DNA of 64,000 nucleotides from Kosakonia sp. BYX6 (GCF_038449125.1 NZ_CP151800.1:3196406-3260405), one strand, 5' to 3'; shown: positions 27,505 through 38,083, counted from the stretch's first letter. Notes: generated by a model from the sequence alone, not told the origin. A program made the numbers and translations.

Positions 27505-28521
27505 ATGCGAGTTCTGGTTACAGGTGGTAGCGGTTACATAGGAAGTCATACCTGCGTCCAACTGCTGCAAAACGGCCATGACGTTATCATCCTCGACAAC
27601 CTCTGCAACAGTAAGCGCAGCGTGCTGAATCAAATTGAACGCTTTGGCGGCAAAAGCGCGCTGTTTGTTGAAGGCGATATCCGCGACGAAGCGCTGCTGG
27701 CGGAGATCCTGCACGATCACGCCATCGAAGCGGTTATCCATTTCGCCGGGTTGAAAGCCGTTGGCGAATCCGTCGCCAAGCCGCTGGAATATTACGATAA
27801 CAACGTCAACGGTACGCTGCGCCTGATTAACGCCATGCGCGCCGCCAATGTTAAAAACTTCATTTTCAGCTCCTCGGCCACCGTTTACGGCGATCAGCCG
27901 AAAATCCCTTATGTCGAAAGCTTCCCGACCGGCACCCCGCAAAGCCCGTACGGTAAAAGCAAACTGATGGTTGAACAGATCCTCACCGACCTGCAAAAAG
28001 CGCAGCCAGAGTGGAGCATCGCATTGCTGCGCTATTTCAACCCGGTTGGCGCACATCCGTCAGGCGAAATGGGTGAAGATCCACAAGGCATTCCGAACAA
28101 TTTGATGCCGTACATTGCCCAAGTCGCCGTGGGTCGTCGCGATTCGCTGGCGATATTCGGCAGCGATTACCCCACCCCGGACGGCACTGGCGTGCGCGAT
28201 TACATCCATGTGATGGATCTGGCCGACGGTCACGTCGCCGCCATGCAGCAACTGGCGGGCAAACCGGGCGTGCATATTTACAACCTCGGCGCCGGTGTCG
28301 GCAGCAGCGTGCTGGATGTGGTTAACGCCTTCAGCAAAGCCTGCGGCAAACCGGTGGCGTGGCACTACGCACCGCGTCGCGAAGGCGACCTCCCGGCCTA
28401 CTGGGCCGATGCAACGAAAGCGGATAAAGAGCTGAACTGGCGCGTTACCCGCACGCTTGATGAAATGGCAGAAGATACCTGGCGCTGGCAGTCCCGCCAC
28501 CCGCAGGGCTATCCCGATTGA
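27505..28521 (+). CDS. galE: UDP-glucose 4-epimerase GalE
   Basis: GalE interconverts UDP-galactose and UDP-glucose with bound NAD+. The Rossmann motif GGSGYIGSH is at residues 7-15, the catalytic serine is in [10 protein letters not shown] and the Tyr-x3-Lys dyad in [12 protein letters not shown]. The 338-residue length equals E. coli. The start at 27505 with TGGAG upstream agrees with relatives; the frame is open 14 codons further into the promoter. First gene of galETKM, and it contains the internal operator. Confidence 0.98.
   Translation: MRVLVTGGSGYIGSHTCVQLLQNGHDVIILDNLCNSKRSVLNQIERFGGKSALFVEGDIRDEALLAEILHDHAIEAVIHFAGLKAVGESVAKPLEYYDNNVNGTLRLINAMRAANVKNFIFSSSATVYGDQPKIPYVESFPTGTPQSPYGKSKLMVEQILTDLQKAQPEWSIALLRYFNPVGAHPSGEMGEDPQGIPNNLMPYIAQVAVGRRDSLAIFGSDYPTPDGTGVRDYIHVMDLADGHVAAMQQLAGKPGVHIYNLGAGVGSSVLDVVNAFSKACGKPVAWHYAPRREGDLPAYWADATKADKELNWRVTRTLDEMAEDTWRWQSRHPQGYPD
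27524..27539. promoter_or_regulatory. Internal gal operator OI inside galE
   Basis: GTGGTAGCGGTTACAT matches the E. coli gal internal operator. It lies in galE codons 7-12, so one sequence serves both the P-loop of the enzyme and DNA looping by GalR. Confidence 0.92.
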
Positions 28522-28531
28522 AGGAAGGGCA

Positions 28532-29578
28532 ATGACGCAATTTAACCCGGTCGATCACCCGCATCGCCGTTATAACCCGCTTGCTGATCAGTGGATTTTG
28601 GTTTCGCCGCATCGTGCTAAGCGCCCCTGGCAGGGGGCGCAAGAGACACCAGCCAGGCAGACGCTGCCTGCGCATGACCCGGACTGTTTCCTCTGTCCGG
28701 GGAATACGCGTGTTACCGGCGATAAAAACCCGGATTACACCAGCACGTATGTGTTTACCAATGACTTCGCCGCGCTGATGACCGACACGCCAGACGCGCC
28801 AGAAAGCCATGATCCGCTGATGCGCAGCCAGAGCGCGCGCGGCACCAGCCGCGTAATCTGCTTCTCGCCGGATCACAGCAAAACGCTGCCGGAACTGAGC
28901 GTCAGCGCGCTGGAAGAGGTGGTGAAAACCTGGCAACAACAAACGGCTGAACTGGGCGAAACCTACCCGTGGGTGCAGGTCTTTGAGAACAAAGGCGCGG
29001 CGATGGGCTGCTCCAACCCACATCCGCATGGTCAGGTGTGGGCAAACAGTTTTCTGCCCAACGAAGCGGAGCGCGAAGACCGCTTACAGAAAGCCTACTT
29101 TGCTGAACAACGCTCGCCGATGCTGGTGGATTACGCCCAGCGCGAATTAAAAGATGGCAGCCGGACGGTGGTGGAAACGGAACACTGGCTGGCGGTGGTG
29201 CCGTACTGGGCCGCCTGGCCGTTCGAAACCTTGCTGCTGCCGAAAGCGCATATACAACGCATCACCGATTTAAGCGATGCACAGCGCAGCGATTTGGCGC
29301 TGGCATTGAAAAAGTTGACCAGCCGCTATGACAACCTGTTCCAGTGCTCTTTCCCCTACTCCATGGGCTGGCACGGCGCGCCGTTTAATGGCGAAGATAA
29401 CGCGCACTGGCAGTTGCATGCGCATTTTTACCCGCCGCTGCTGCGTTCCGCCACGGTACGTAAATTTATGGTTGGTTATGAAATGCTTGCCGAAACCCAG
29501 CGCGATTTAACGGCAGAACAAGCCGCTGAACGTCTGCGTGCGGTCAGCGACATCCATTTTCGCGAATCCGGAGAATAA
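28532..29578 (+). CDS. galT: Galactose-1-phosphate uridylyltransferase GalT
   Basis: GalT exchanges UMP between UDP-glucose and galactose-1-phosphate in the Leloir pathway. It has 348 residues, as in E. coli. The catalytic nucleophile motif HPHGQ is present in [11 protein letters not shown], with the zinc ligands in CFLCPGN and the structural iron site region [11 protein letters not shown]. The ATG at 28532 has AAGG upstream and lies 10 bases after galE. The frame extends 25 codons upstream into galE. Confidence 0.98.
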   Translation: MTQFNPVDHPHRRYNPLADQWILVSPHRAKRPWQGAQETPARQTLPAHDPDCFLCPGNTRVTGDKNPDYTSTYVFTNDFAALMTDTPDAPESHDPLMRSQSARGTSRVICFSPDHSKTLPELSVSALEEVVKTWQQQTAELGETYPWVQVFENKGAAMGCSNPHPHGQVWANSFLPNEAEREDRLQKAYFAEQRSPMLVDYAQRELKDGSRTVVETEHWLAVVPYWAAWPFETLLLPKAHIQRITDLSDAQRSDLALALKKLTSRYDNLFQCSFPYSMGWHGAPFNGEDNAHWQLHAHFYPPLLRSATVRKFMVGYEMLAETQRDLTAEQAAERLRAVSDIHFRESGE

Positions 29579-29580
29579 CA

Positions 29581-30729
29581 ATGAGTCTGAAAGAGAACAC
29601 ACAGTCCCTGTTTGCTGAAAAATTCGGCTACCCTGCCACCCACACAATTCAGGCTCCGGGCCGCGTAAACCTGATCGGCGAACATACCGACTATAACGAC
29701 GGTTTTGTGCTGCCTTGCGCCATTGATTACCAAACCGTCATTAGCTGCGCGCCGCGTACCGATCGCCAGGTGCGGGTGATTGCCGCCGATTATGACAATC
29801 AGATCGACGAATTTTCCCTCGATGCGCCAATCGTCACGCACGACAGCCAGCAATGGTCCAACTATGTTCGCGGCGTGGTGAAACATCTGCAAAAACGCAA
29901 TGCGAACTTTGGCGGCGCGGATTTAGTGATCAGCGGCAATGTGCCGCAAGGCGCTGGCCTGAGTTCTTCTGCTTCGCTGGAAGTGGCGGTCGGTACTGTT
30001 TTCCAGCAGCTTTACCATTTGCCGCTGGACGGCGCGCAAATCGCCCTTAACGGCCAGGAAGCAGAAAACCAGTTTGTTGGCTGTAACTGCGGCATTATGG
30101 ATCAGCTGATTTCCGCGCTCGGCAAAAAGGGCAGCGCGCTGCTGATCGACTGCCGCTCGCTCGGCACCAAACCCGTTTCCATGCCGGCGGGCGTGGCAAT
30201 CGTCATCATCAATAGCAATTTCAAACGCACGCTGGTGGGCAGCGAATACAACACCCGCCGTCAGCAGTGCGAAACCGGCGCGCGCTTCTTCCAGCAAAAA
30301 GCGCTGCGTGATGTGAGCATTGATCAGTTCAATGCCGTTGCGCACGAGCTGGATCCGCTGGTGGCGAAACGCGTTCGCCATGTATTGAGTGAAAACGCCC
30401 GCACGGTGGAAGCGGCGAGCGCGCTGGAGAAAGGCGATCTGCAACGTATGGGCGTGTTAATGGCGGAATCTCATGCCTCTATGCGCGATGATTTCGAAAT
30501 TACCGTACCGCAAATCGATACCCTGGTTGAGATCGTCAAAGGGGTTATCGGCGATAAAGGCGGTGTACGCATGACCGGCGGCGGCTTTGGCGGCTGTATT
30601 GTCGCGCTGATGCCGGAAGCGCTGGTGCCCGCCGTGAAACAGGCGGTGGAAAAACAGTACGAAGCGAAAACCGGCATTAAAGAAACCTTCTATGTATGCA
30701 AACCTTCACAGGGAGCGGGACAGTGCTAA
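29581..30729 (+). CDS. galK: Galactokinase GalK
   Basis: GalK phosphorylates alpha-D-galactose at C1. The 382-residue GHMP kinase carries the galactokinase signature [19 protein letters not shown] near residues 27-45, the phosphate loop [13 protein letters not shown] (about 125-137) and motif 3 [17 protein letters not shown] lies just before the ATG, 2 bases after galT. Its end overlaps galM by 7 bases, keeping the operon coupled. Confidence 0.98.
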   Translation: MSLKENTQSLFAEKFGYPATHTIQAPGRVNLIGEHTDYNDGFVLPCAIDYQTVISCAPRTDRQVRVIAADYDNQIDEFSLDAPIVTHDSQQWSNYVRGVVKHLQKRNANFGGADLVISGNVPQGAGLSSSASLEVAVGTVFQQLYHLPLDGAQIALNGQEAENQFVGCNCGIMDQLISALGKKGSALLIDCRSLGTKPVSMPAGVAIVIINSNFKRTLVGSEYNTRRQQCETGARFFQQKALRDVSIDQFNAVAHELDPLVAKRVRHVLSENARTVEAASALEKGDLQRMGVLMAESHASMRDDFEITVPQIDTLVEIVKGVIGDKGGVRMTGGGFGGCIVALMPEALVPAVKQAVEKQYEAKTGIKETFYVCKPSQGAGQC

Positions 30730-31763
30730 GTGAAACCTCTGTGGCAGCCCCCGATGGCTTGCCTGTTCGTCTCATCACGCTGCGTAACAGCGGCGGAATG
30801 GTGGTGACGCTGATGGATTGGGGCGCGACGCTACTTTCTGCGCGCGTGCCGTTAAAAGATGGATCCGTGCGTGAAGCGCTGCTCGGCTGCGCCACGCCGG
30901 AACATTATTGGGAGCAAAATGCGTTTCTCGGCGCATCGATTGGTCGCTATGCTAACCGTATCGCAAAGAGCCGTTTTAAGATTGGCGAGCAGGAATATGC
31001 CCTGACGCCAAGCCAGGGTGAAAACCAGTTACATGGCGGGCCCGAAGGCTTTGATAAACGCCGCTGGTGCATTGAACGGCAAAACGACAGCGAAGTGCTT
31101 TTCTCGCTGAGTTCGCCGGACGGCGATCAGGGTTTTCCCGGCAATGTGAATGCCAGCGCGTATTTCCGCCTCGGTGAAGATAACCGCCTGGCGATCGAAT
31201 ATCGGGCGACGACCGATCAGCCGTGTCCGGTGAACTTGACCAACCACGCTTACTTTAACCTCGACGGTGAGCAGTCCGACGTGCGCAGCCATACGCTGCA
31301 ACTGTTGGCAGATGAGTATCTGCCTGTCGATGAGATGGGGATCCCTACTGGCGGTCTGAAAAGAGTGGCACTCACCAGTTTTGATTTCCGGACGCCAAAA
31401 ACCGTGGCGGAAGAGTTCCTCATCGATGAGGATCAGCGTGCGGTGAAAGGTTACGACCATGCGTTTTTATTGCAGGCCAAAGGCGATGCCAGCCTGCCTG
31501 CCGCGCAATTGTGGTCTGCGGATAATCAGTTGCAGATGACGGTCTACACCAGTGCTCCGGCGTTGCAGTTCTATTCCGGTAATTATCTGGATGGCACACC
31601 GGCGCGCGGCGGCAAAGTTTACAGCGCCTGGCAGGGTCTGGCGCTGGAGAGCGAGTTTTTGCCCGACAGCCCAAACCGCCCGGATTACCCGCAACCCGAC
31701 TGCATTTTGCAGCCCGGCGACGAGTATGTCAGCCTGACGGAATATCTCTTCACCGCGTGGTAA
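30723..31763 (+). CDS. galM: Galactose-1-epimerase (mutarotase) GalM
   Basis: GalM converts beta-galactose to the alpha anomer used by GalK. The 346-residue beta-sandwich enzyme has the substrate-binding [11 protein letters not shown], catalytic His in [11 protein letters not shown] and the catalytic Glu near [14 protein letters not shown] chose the GTG at 30723, preceded by GGGAG within galK, because it gives the E. coli length; an ATG nine codons upstream is the other candidate. Last gene of galETKM, followed by a terminator. Confidence 0.95.
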   Translation: MLSETSVAAPDGLPVRLITLRNSGGMVVTLMDWGATLLSARVPLKDGSVREALLGCATPEHYWEQNAFLGASIGRYANRIAKSRFKIGEQEYALTPSQGENQLHGGPEGFDKRRWCIERQNDSEVLFSLSSPDGDQGFPGNVNASAYFRLGEDNRLAIEYRATTDQPCPVNLTNHAYFNLDGEQSDVRSHTLQLLADEYLPVDEMGIPTGGLKRVALTSFDFRTPKTVAEEFLIDEDQRAVKGYDHAFLLQAKGDASLPAAQLWSADNQLQMTVYTSAPALQFYSGNYLDGTPARGGKVYSAWQGLALESEFLPDSPNRPDYPQPDCILQPGDEYVSLTEYLFTAW

Positions 31764-31769
31764 TCCCCC

Positions 31770-31794
31770 GCCCTCCAACTGGAGGGCTTTTTTT
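31770..31794 (+). terminator. Rho-independent terminator of the gal operon
   Basis: GCCCTCC-AACT-GGAGGGC stem-loop followed by seven T, 6 bases after the galM stop. Confidence 0.95.
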
Positions 31795-31924
31795 CCGCTT
31801 TTTGCTGAAATATGCGCCAGTTATTGACGATTAATAACCTCTTGTTCACAAGCACCTTACACTCAGCGGCTATTTTCGCTATGGTTAAGGGTATTCGTTG
31901 CCGGGGCTTTCACTCTGGCAATAT

Positions 31925-31943
31925 AATGAGAATTGTTATCATT
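31925..31943. promoter_or_regulatory. Fur box upstream of gpmA
   Basis: AATGAGAAT-T-GTTATCATT, a 9-1-9 inverted repeat close to the Fur consensus, 25 bases upstream of the gpmA start. gpmA is Fur-repressed in E. coli, so iron control is expected here. Confidence 0.8.
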
Positions 31944-31968
31944 CAATCAGGCTCACAGGAGTAAGTGT

Positions 31969-32721
31969 ATGGCTGTTACTAAGCTGGTTCTGGTTCGTCA
32001 CGGCGAAAGCCAGTGGAACAATGAAAACCGCTTCACCGGTTGGTACGACGTTGATCTGTCCGAGAAAGGCGTTGGCGAAGCGAAAGCAGCAGGCAAGCTG
32101 CTGAAAGATGAAGGCTACACGTTTGATTTCGCTTATACCTCTGTGCTGAAACGTGCCATCCATACGCTCTGGAATGTTCTGGACGAACTGGATCAGGCAT
32201 GGTTGCCGGTAGAGAAAAGCTGGAAACTGAACGAACGTCACTACGGTGCGCTGCAAGGTCTGAACAAAGCAGAAACCGCTGAAAAATACGGTGACGAACA
32301 AGTGAAACAGTGGCGTCGCGGCTTTGCGGTGACCCCGCCGGCACTGACCAAAGATGACGAACGTTTCCCGGGCCACGATCCGCGTTACGCGAAACTGACC
32401 GAAGCGGAACTGCCGCAGACGGAAAGCCTGGCGCTGACTATCGATCGCGTTATTCCTTACTGGAACGAAACCATTCTGCCGCGCCTGAAAAGCGGTGAGC
32501 GCGTGATCATCGCCGCACACGGTAACTCCCTGCGCGCGCTGGTGAAATTCCTCGACAATATGGGCGAAGATGAAATTCTCGAACTGAATATCCCGACTGG
32601 CGTGCCGCTGGTTTATGAGTTCGATGAAAACTTCAAACCGCTGAAACACTACTACCTGGGTAACGCGGAAGAGATCGCCGCGAAAGCGGCTGCGGTAGCG
32701 AACCAGGGTAAAGCGAAGTAA
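31969..32721 (+). CDS. gpmA: 2,3-bisphosphoglycerate-dependent phosphoglycerate mutase GpmA
   Basis: GpmA interconverts 3- and 2-phosphoglycerate in glycolysis through a phosphohistidine. The 250-residue protein has the histidine phosphatase signature [10 protein letters not shown] (His near residue 11), the acidic catalytic region [16 protein letters not shown] and the second catalytic His in [13 protein letters not shown]. The start at 31969 (MAVTKLVLV) follows AGGAG. It stands alone behind a Fur site, between the gal terminator and a terminator shared with convergent aroG. Confidence 0.97.
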   Translation: MAVTKLVLVRHGESQWNNENRFTGWYDVDLSEKGVGEAKAAGKLLKDEGYTFDFAYTSVLKRAIHTLWNVLDELDQAWLPVEKSWKLNERHYGALQGLNKAETAEKYGDEQVKQWRRGFAVTPPALTKDDERFPGHDPRYAKLTEAELPQTESLALTIDRVIPYWNETILPRLKSGERVIIAAHGNSLRALVKFLDNMGEDEILELNIPTGVPLVYEFDENFKPLKHYYLGNAEEIAAKAAAVANQGKAK

Positions 32722-32753
32722 TAAAAAAACCGGACGTTTTTAATGCCCGGTTT
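32722..32753. terminator. Terminator between convergent gpmA and aroG
   Basis: AAACCGG (32727-32733) pairs with CCGGTTT (32747-32753). On the minus strand the stem is followed by a run of seven T, so it best serves aroG; it lies directly after the gpmA stop. Confidence 0.55.
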
Positions 32754-32760
32754 ATGCCGT

Positions 32761-32792
32761 AGGCCGGATGAGGCGAAACCGCCATCCGGCCT
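32761..32792. repeat. REP element
   Basis: AGGCCGGATGAGGCG...CGCCATCCGGCCT palindrome between the shared terminator and the aroG stop. Confidence 0.85.
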
Positions 32793-32798
32793 GTTTCA

Positions 32799-33851
32799 TT
32801 AACTGCGGCGGGCTTTCACGGCGGCCGCCAGTTGGCGCAGGATCGCGTCGGTATCTTCCCAGCCAATGCAGGCATCGGTCACACTCTTGCCGTACACCAG
32901 CTTTTCACCGCTTTCGAGGCTCTGATTGCCTTCTACCAGGTGACTTTCAATCATCACGCCGATAATTGCTTTTTCGCCACCGGCAATTTGCTGGCAAACG
33001 TCAGTACCCACTTCCATCTGCTTTTTAAACTGCTTGCTAGAGTTCGCGTGGCTGAAATCGATCATCACCTGCGGCTCCAGCCCGGCTTTGTTCAGACCCG
33101 TTTTCACTTCCGCCACGTGCTTCGCACTGTAGTTCGGCTCTTTACCGCCGCGCAAAATGATATGACAGTCGCCGTTGCCCGCCGTATTCACAATGGCGGA
33201 GTGGCCCCATTTGGTCACAGATAAGAAGCAGTGCGGCGCGCTGGCAGCGTTGATCGCATCGATCGCCACTTTGATGGTGCCGTCGGTGCCGTTTTTGAAA
33301 CCCACCGGGCAAGAAAGGCCGGAAGCCAATTCGCGGTGTACCTGGGATTCCGTGGTACGCGCGCCAATCGCGCCCCAGCTCATCAGATCCGCCACATATT
33401 GCGGCGTGATCATATCGAGGAACTCCCCCGCCGCAGGCAGGCCACTGTCATTGATTTCCAGCAGCAGCTTACGCGCGATGCGCAGACCGTCGTTAATCTG
33501 GAAACTGTTATCCATATGTGGGTCGTTGATAAGCCCTTTCCAGCCAACCGTGGTGCGCGGTTTCTCAAAATAGACACGCATAACCACTTCCAGCTCGCCT
33601 TTCAGTTCTTCACGTAGCGTCAGCAGACGCGAGGCATATTCCTTTGCCGCAACCGGATCATGAATGGAACAAGGGCCGATCACCACCAGCAGGCGATCAT
33701 CATTACCGCGCAGGATCTGATGAATCGCTTTGCGGGCATGAGAAACAGTGCGGGCGGCATTTTCTGTGGCGGGGAATTTTTCAAGGAGTGCTACAGGCGG
33801 TAATAACTCGTTGATCTCTTTAATACGTAAATCGTCGTTCTGATAATTCAT
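32799..33851 (-). CDS. aroG: Phe-sensitive DAHP synthase AroG
   Basis: AroG condenses phosphoenolpyruvate and erythrose-4-phosphate, the first step of the shikimate pathway. This type-I DAHP synthase has 350 residues as in E. coli; active-site segments LLVVIGPCSIHDP, MRVYFEKPRTTVGWKG, GARTTESQVHRELASG and MIDFSHANSSKQ are intact. The start at 33851 aligns with E. coli; an ATG two codons upstream also exists. A TyrR box sits about 70 bases upstream, consistent with Phe-TyrR repression. Confidence 0.97.
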   Translation of the reverse strand: MNYQNDDLRIKEINELLPPVALLEKFPATENAARTVSHARKAIHQILRGNDDRLLVVIGPCSIHDPVAAKEYASRLLTLREELKGELEVVMRVYFEKPRTTVGWKGLINDPHMDNSFQINDGLRIARKLLLEINDSGLPAAGEFLDMITPQYVADLMSWGAIGARTTESQVHRELASGLSCPVGFKNGTDGTIKVAIDAINAASAPHCFLSVTKWGHSAIVNTAGNGDCHIILRGGKEPNYSAKHVAEVKTGLNKAGLEPQVMIDFSHANSSKQFKKQMEVGTDVCQQIAGGEKAIIGVMIESHLVEGNQSLESGEKLVYGKSVTDACIGWEDTDAILRQLAAAVKARRS

Positions 33852-33921
33852 GATCATTCCAGTGTGAACATATTTTCTGTAATAAAAGCAATCCGTCCAA
33901 TCTATCTCGCTCGCGGCGAAG

Positions 33922-33939
33922 TGTAAACATGATTTTACA
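33922..33939. promoter_or_regulatory. TyrR box upstream of aroG
   Basis: TGTAAA-N6-TTTACA, a perfect TyrR consensus, within a longer palindrome (GAAGTGTAAA...TTTACACTTC). It fits the aroG operator of E. coli. Confidence 0.93.
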
Positions 33940-34169
33940 CTTCGGGCGGATAATTCCTGGAATTTGCATAAAGCGTGCTTAAAGGTAGCAAGCGATGATT
34001 TCCCGACTACACTTTTTAACTGTAAATACCTTTGTTTTGCATTTTTTCGTTATTCCATGCTGCCATCATTGGCAGAAATGGCATCTTTGACCACTGAGCG
34101 TGATAATTCGTTCGCGCTGCTTTTGTCGGCCAGTACGGCGGCGGAAACGACCAGAACAGGAGCATCATG

Positions 34170-34547
34170 ATGAAAATGAACAAATTAGCGACACTTTTAC
34201 TGACAACTACCCTGACCCTGGCAGGCGGCGCAGCTTATGCTGCTGACGCTTCGTCTTCAACCACCGGTAACGGCGATGCGAATGCGGCGGCAGAAGCGGG
34301 TCAGGTTGCACCTGACGCGAAACAAAACATCGCGCCGAATAATGTTGATAACAGCAACATCAACACCGGCAACACCAATACCAACTCCACTTCTACTCAG
34401 CACCAATCCGGGCATATGAGTAAAGATGAGGTGCATAAAAACACCATGTGTAAAGACGGCCGTTGCCCGGACGTGAATAAGAAAGTCGAAACCGGTAATG
34501 GCACCAATAATGATGTCGATACCAAAACTGACGGCACCACGCAGTAA
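34170..34547 (+). CDS. ybgS: YbgS-like small periplasmic protein
   Basis: A 125-residue protein with a Sec signal peptide ([11 protein letters not shown]... cleavage near AYA|AD, residue 24). The mature part is low-complexity, rich in Asn, Thr, Asp and Gly, with a C-terminal block ([21 protein letters not shown]) containing two cysteines, then a tail [13 protein letters not shown] almost identical to E. coli YbgS. Its role is unknown. Two ATGs are adjacent; the second (34170) lies 7 bases after AGGAG and is preferred. It has its own terminator. Confidence 0.9.
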   Translation: MKMNKLATLLLTTTLTLAGGAAYAADASSSTTGNGDANAAAEAGQVAPDAKQNIAPNNVDNSNINTGNTNTNSTSTQHQSGHMSKDEVHKNTMCKDGRCPDVNKKVETGNGTNNDVDTKTDGTTQ

Positions 34548-34568
34548 CCGTGAAGCCGTAACAAAAGA

Positions 34569-34596
34569 GGAGAGCTTCGGCTCTCCTTATTTTTTG
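34569..34596 (+). terminator. Rho-independent terminator after ybgS
   Basis: GGAGAGC-TTCG-GCTCTCC hairpin with a UUCG tetraloop followed by TTATTTTTT. Confidence 0.92.
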
Positions 34597-34662
34597 CTTC
34601 CTGCCCGGTAAAAATCTGCAATGATGTAGCCGTTAATTAACGGTTATAAGGAAGGATCCAGA

Positions 34663-35595
34663 ATGGCGCATTCACACTCGCACGCCCCTGCTGATGCCAA
34701 TGCTCGCCGTCTGCTGCTGGCATTTACTGTCACCGCAGTTTTCATGCTGATAGAAGTCGTGGGCGGGATTATTTCCGGCTCGCTGGCGCTGTTGGCCGAT
34801 GCGGGCCATATGCTTACCGACGCTGCCGCCCTGCTTTTCGCTTTACTCGCCGTTTATTTCGCTCGCCAACCGCCCAGCGCCCACCGTACGTTTGGCTGGC
34901 TGCGCCTGACCACGCTGGCGGCGTTTGTCAACGCGCTTGCGTTAGTGCTGATTACCGTGTGGATCGTCTGGGAAGCGATTCAGCGTTTCAATCACCCACA
35001 GCCGGTCGCGGGCTTTACCATGATGGTCATCGCCATCGCCGGGCTGTTAGCGAATGTGCTGGCATTCTGGTTGTTGCATCGCGGCAGCGAAGAGAAGAAT
35101 TTGAATGTTCGCGCCGCCGCCTTGCATGTGCTCGGCGACTTGCTCGGTTCGGTTGGCGCGATTATCGCCGCACTGGTGATTATGGTGACCAACTGGACGC
35201 CCATCGATCCCATCCTGTCAGTGCTGGTTTCGGCGCTGGTGTTGCGCAGCGCATGGCGGTTGATGAAAGAGAGCGTTAATGAACTGCTGGAAGGTGTGCC
35301 GGGTTCGATGGATATTGCCGCGTTACAACGCCATTTGCGCCGTGCCATTCCGGAAGTTCGCGATGTGCACCACGTTCACGTTTGGCAAGTGGGTGAAAAA
35401 CCGTTGATGACATTGCATGTACAGGTCATTCCGCCGCGCGACCATGACAAACTGCTCGGCGAGATACACCATTTTCTGGCGCATCATTACGATATCGCAC
35501 ATGCAACGGTTCAGATGGAGTACCAGCCCTGTAGCGGGCCTGACTGCCATCTCGGCGAGACGCAGCCGGACCACCACCACGGGCATCATCATTAA
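34663..35595 (+). CDS. zitB: Zinc efflux transporter ZitB (CDF family)
   Basis: A 310-residue cation diffusion facilitator that exports Zn2+ by proton antiport. Six transmembrane helices occupy about residues 17-200, with metal-site motifs [12 protein letters not shown] in helix 2 and [11 protein letters not shown] in helix 5. The cytoplasmic C-terminal domain follows ([13 protein letters not shown]). Histidine-rich ends (HSHSHAP at the start, DHHHGHHH at the end) probably bind metal. Its stop overlaps that of convergent pnuC by 4 bases. Confidence 0.95.
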   Translation: MAHSHSHAPADANARRLLLAFTVTAVFMLIEVVGGIISGSLALLADAGHMLTDAAALLFALLAVYFARQPPSAHRTFGWLRLTTLAAFVNALALVLITVWIVWEAIQRFNHPQPVAGFTMMVIAIAGLLANVLAFWLLHRGSEEKNLNVRAAALHVLGDLLGSVGAIIAALVIMVTNWTPIDPILSVLVSALVLRSAWRLMKESVNELLEGVPGSMDIAALQRHLRRAIPEVRDVHHVHVWQVGEKPLMTLHVQVIPPRDHDKLLGEIHHFLAHHYDIAHATVQMEYQPCSGPDCHLGETQPDHHHGHHH

Positions 35596-36311
35596 TGCGA
35601 CAGCGCGTGAGAACCCCGCTCACGCGCGGTATTAATCCACAACCGGCTACCGTTCAGTGCAATGAAGGTCAGGATCATATACTCCAGCGACATCGCCCAC
35701 ACGCCTTGCAGCGCGAAGATCACCACGCTAATCACGTTGATGATGACCCACAGCAGCCAGTTTTCGACGTATTTGCGCGTCATTAGAATCATCGCCACGA
35801 TCGACAGCACCATCATGCAAGAATCCCAGAACGGGAAGGCGTCAGGTTGCAGTTCCGGCATCACCACATTCAGCCCCAGCGTTTGCATCAGGCTAACCGC
35901 AATTCTGGTCAGAAAAGCAAAAACGGGGTTGATAAACACCGTCATCAGACCGATGGCGACAACGCATACGACAAGCCAGGTGAGCGCTTTGGGCAGCGGT
36001 AACCAGCGGATGTGCAATGCGGCCTCGTGTTGTGATGTTTGCCGCGACCAGGCGTACCAGCCGTAAATGTTGGCGGCGAAGAAAAAGAGCTGCAACAACA
36101 GGCTGGCATAAAGCTGGATTTGGAAGAAGATGATGGCGAACAAGGTAACGTTAATCAGGCCAAAGGCGTAATTACTGATCTTTTCGAGACTCGCCAGCCA
36201 GATGCAAAGTAAACCCGCCAGCGTGCCTACGGCTTCAATCCATGAAAGATCGTATCCCCCAGTGCCAATGGGAATATGCACCAGGATGTTCTGTGTACTA
36301 AAAAAATCCAT
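35592..36311 (-). CDS. pnuC: Nicotinamide riboside transporter PnuC
   Basis: A 239-residue inner-membrane facilitator with about seven to eight hydrophobic segments, equal in length to E. coli PnuC. It imports nicotinamide riboside for NAD salvage. Conserved substrate-site segments such as [15 protein letters not shown] and FPFWDSCMM are visible. It lies 38 bases downstream of nadA on the same strand, forming the nadA-pnuC operon expected to be under NadR control. Confidence 0.95.
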   Translation of the reverse strand: MDFFSTQNILVHIPIGTGGYDLSWIEAVGTLAGLLCIWLASLEKISNYAFGLINVTLFAIIFFQIQLYASLLLQLFFFAANIYGWYAWSRQTSQHEAALHIRWLPLPKALTWLVVCVVAIGLMTVFINPVFAFLTRIAVSLMQTLGLNVVMPELQPDAFPFWDSCMMVLSIVAMILMTRKYVENWLLWVIINVISVVIFALQGVWAMSLEYMILTFIALNGSRLWINTARERGSHALSH

Positions 36312-36349
36312 TCTTTCCCCAGAGCGTAACGTTACGCGTGATTAATTAT

Positions 36350-37393
36350 TCAAGGACGTAGTGTAGCCGCAAAATCGAGCATGCGGTTAAGCGGCAGCAG
36401 CGCCTTTTCACGCAATGCGGCGTCGACCTGTATCTCATGTGCCGCGCCGCCATGTTCCAGCCCTTCTGCAATCGCTTGCAGGCCGTTCATCGCCATCCAC
36501 GGGCAATGCGCACAGCTGCGGCAGGTGGCCCCTTCGCCTGCGGTTGGTGCCTCGAACAACTCTTTTTCCGCCACGGCTTGTTGCATCTTATAAAAGATAC
36601 CGCGGTCAGTGGCGACAATCAGTTGCGGGTGCGGCAGCGTTTTCGCAGCGTTGATTAACTGGCTGGTTGAACCCACTGCATCCGCGAGGTTCACCACCGC
36701 TTGCGGGGATTCCGGGTGCACAAGAATGGCGGCTTCGGGGTAAAGCGCTTTCATGCGCATCAGCGCCTGGGTTTTGAACTCATCGTGTACGATGCACGCT
36801 CCCTGCCAGCACAGCACATCTGCGCCGGTCTGTTTCTGCACATAGCTGCCGAGATGGCGGTCCGGTGCCCAAATGATTTTTTCACCCAGGATGTCGAGAT
36901 GCTCGATAAGCTCAACGGCGATGCTGGAGGTCACCACCCAATCCGCACGGGCTTTTACCGCGGCAGAAGTATTGGCGTAAACCACGACGGTGCGATCCGG
37001 ATGGGCATCGCAGAAGGCACTGAATTCATCAATCGGGCAGCCGAGATCGAGCGAACATTCCGCGTTCAACGTCGGCATCAGGATGGTTTTTTCCGGGCTG
37101 AGGATTTTAGCGGTCTCCCCCATAAAACGCACCCCGGCGACCAATAACGTTGATGCCGGGTGTTTGGCACCGAAGCGCGCCATCTCCAGCGAGTCGGAAA
37201 TACAGCCGCCCGTCTCTTCTGCCAGTTGTTGAATCTCCGGGTCGGTATAGTAATGCGCGACCATTACCGCGTTGCGCTCTTTGAGCAAACGCTTGATTTT
37301 CTCACGGTAAAACTGTTTTTCATTCAGGCTCAGCGGCACGGGTTTTGGCGGAAAGGGGTAGACTGCGGCTTCGGGATCAAACATTACGCTCAT
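36350..37393 (-). CDS. nadA: Quinolinate synthase NadA
   Basis: NadA condenses iminoaspartate with dihydroxyacetone phosphate to quinolinate in de novo NAD synthesis, using a [4Fe-4S] cluster. The 347-residue protein keeps the conserved cysteine regions [21 protein letters not shown] and the C-terminal [18 protein letters not shown]. The start at 37393 (MSVMFDPEA) equals the E. coli start; the frame is open 27 more codons toward the NadR site. Transcribed with pnuC. Confidence 0.97.
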   Translation of the reverse strand: MSVMFDPEAAVYPFPPKPVPLSLNEKQFYREKIKRLLKERNAVMVAHYYTDPEIQQLAEETGGCISDSLEMARFGAKHPASTLLVAGVRFMGETAKILSPEKTILMPTLNAECSLDLGCPIDEFSAFCDAHPDRTVVVYANTSAAVKARADWVVTSSIAVELIEHLDILGEKIIWAPDRHLGSYVQKQTGADVLCWQGACIVHDEFKTQALMRMKALYPEAAILVHPESPQAVVNLADAVGSTSQLINAAKTLPHPQLIVATDRGIFYKMQQAVAEKELFEAPTAGEGATCRSCAHCPWMAMNGLQAIAEGLEHGGAAHEIQVDAALREKALLPLNRMLDFAATLRP

Positions 37394-37466
37394 TTTGCTT
37401 ACTCGTTTTGCTTGCTTAACACAATAACCAGAACAATGGTTCAGAACGGTGTTATCACACCACCTG

Positions 37467-37484
37467 TGTTTCATATACTAAACA
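37467..37484. promoter_or_regulatory. NadR box upstream of nadA
   Basis: Minus strand TGTTTA-N6-GAAACA: one mismatch from the NadR consensus TGTTTA-N6-TAAACA, 73 bases before the nadA start. NAD-bound NadR should repress nadA-pnuC. Confidence 0.85.
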
Positions 37485-37559
37485 AGATAGCCGATCGTGC
37501 AAATATTGTCGTGGTGAATTTTTGGGTTGTAAAAACGAGAAGAGCATTCAGCAACAAAC

Positions 37560-37591
37560 GCCTGCTGGCGCTGCGCTGCGCTTAGCAGGCC
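37560..37591. repeat. REP-like element
   Basis: GCCTGCTGGCGCTGC...CTTAGCAGGCC palindrome between nadA and the end of the tRNA operon; related to but diverged from the other REP units here. Confidence 0.7.
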
Positions 37592-37629
37592 TACGATTAG
37601 GGTTCGAATCTTTTTGAATTGCAGAAAGC

Positions 37630-37656
37630 AAAAAAGCGCCTTTAGGGCGCTTTTTT
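37630..37656 (-). terminator. Rho-independent terminator of the tRNA operon
   Basis: AAGCGCC-TTTA-GGGCGCTT with A- and T-runs on both sides, directly beyond the last tRNA-Lys; it could work in both directions. Confidence 0.9.
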
Positions 37657-37660
37657 ACAT

Positions 37661-37736
37661 TGGTGGGTCGTGCAGGATTCGAACCTGCGACCAATTGATT
37701 AAAAGTCAACTGCTCTACCAACTGAGCTAACGACCC
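37661..37736 (-). tRNA. tRNA-Lys (UUU), last in the operon
   Basis: 76 bases on the minus strand from GGGTCGTTAGCTCAG to an encoded CCA. D arm TTAGCTCAGTTGGTAGAGC, anticodon loop CTTTTAA (UUU) and T loop GTTCGAATCC are canonical. Identical to the other three tRNA-Lys genes here. Confidence 0.98.
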
Positions 37737-37756
37737 TTTATGGGGTTTCTTCGAAG

Positions 37757-37857
37757 TGGTGGGTCGTGCAGGATGACTTGGCTTTCGCCTCGCCCTACGG
37801 GCCGTTGCTGAAGCAACGTTATCCTTCACGTTCAACACCGTCACCAATATGAAAACT
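37757..37857 (-). repeat. tRNA-operon spacer repeat A with duplicated tRNA-Lys 3' end
   Basis: About 100 bases. On the transcribed strand it ends with ATCCTGCACGACCCACCA, an exact 18-base copy of the tRNA-Lys 3' end (37757-37774), preceded by about 60 bases shared with the spacers at 37982 and 38265, including a GTTGCTTCAGCAAC hairpin. Confidence 0.85.
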
Positions 37858-37933
37858 TGGTGGGTCGTGCAGGATTCGAACCTGCGACCAATTGATTAAA
37901 AGTCAACTGCTCTACCAACTGAGCTAACGACCC
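37858..37933 (-). tRNA. tRNA-Lys (UUU)
   Basis: 76-base gene, identical in sequence to the tRNA-Lys at 37661-37736, with anticodon UUU and encoded CCA. It is fourth in transcription order. Confidence 0.98.
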
Positions 37934-37981
37934 GCTCGGGTAGTGACTTCGAAGATAATTTTGTCTCGGAACCACATTAAG

Positions 37982-38083
37982 TGGTAGATCGTGCAGGATG
38001 ATCTCGGCTGTCGCCTCGACCTACGGGCCGCTGCTGACGCAACGTTATCCTTCACGTTTAACATCGTCACATCGATGTTAAAT
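37982..38083 (-). repeat. tRNA-operon spacer repeat B (diverged)
   Basis: Same organisation as spacer A. The duplicated tRNA end (37982-37999) has two mismatches to the real tRNA-Lys end, and the core has several changes, some of which look compensatory within its hairpins (CTGTCGCC/CGACCT region). Confidence 0.8.

Noticed and set aside
37548-37847. A 99-codon minus-strand frame across the last tRNA-Lys and a spacer
   Set aside because: It runs through a complete tRNA gene and the terminator; its basic composition reflects tRNA and REP sequence, with no ribosome site.
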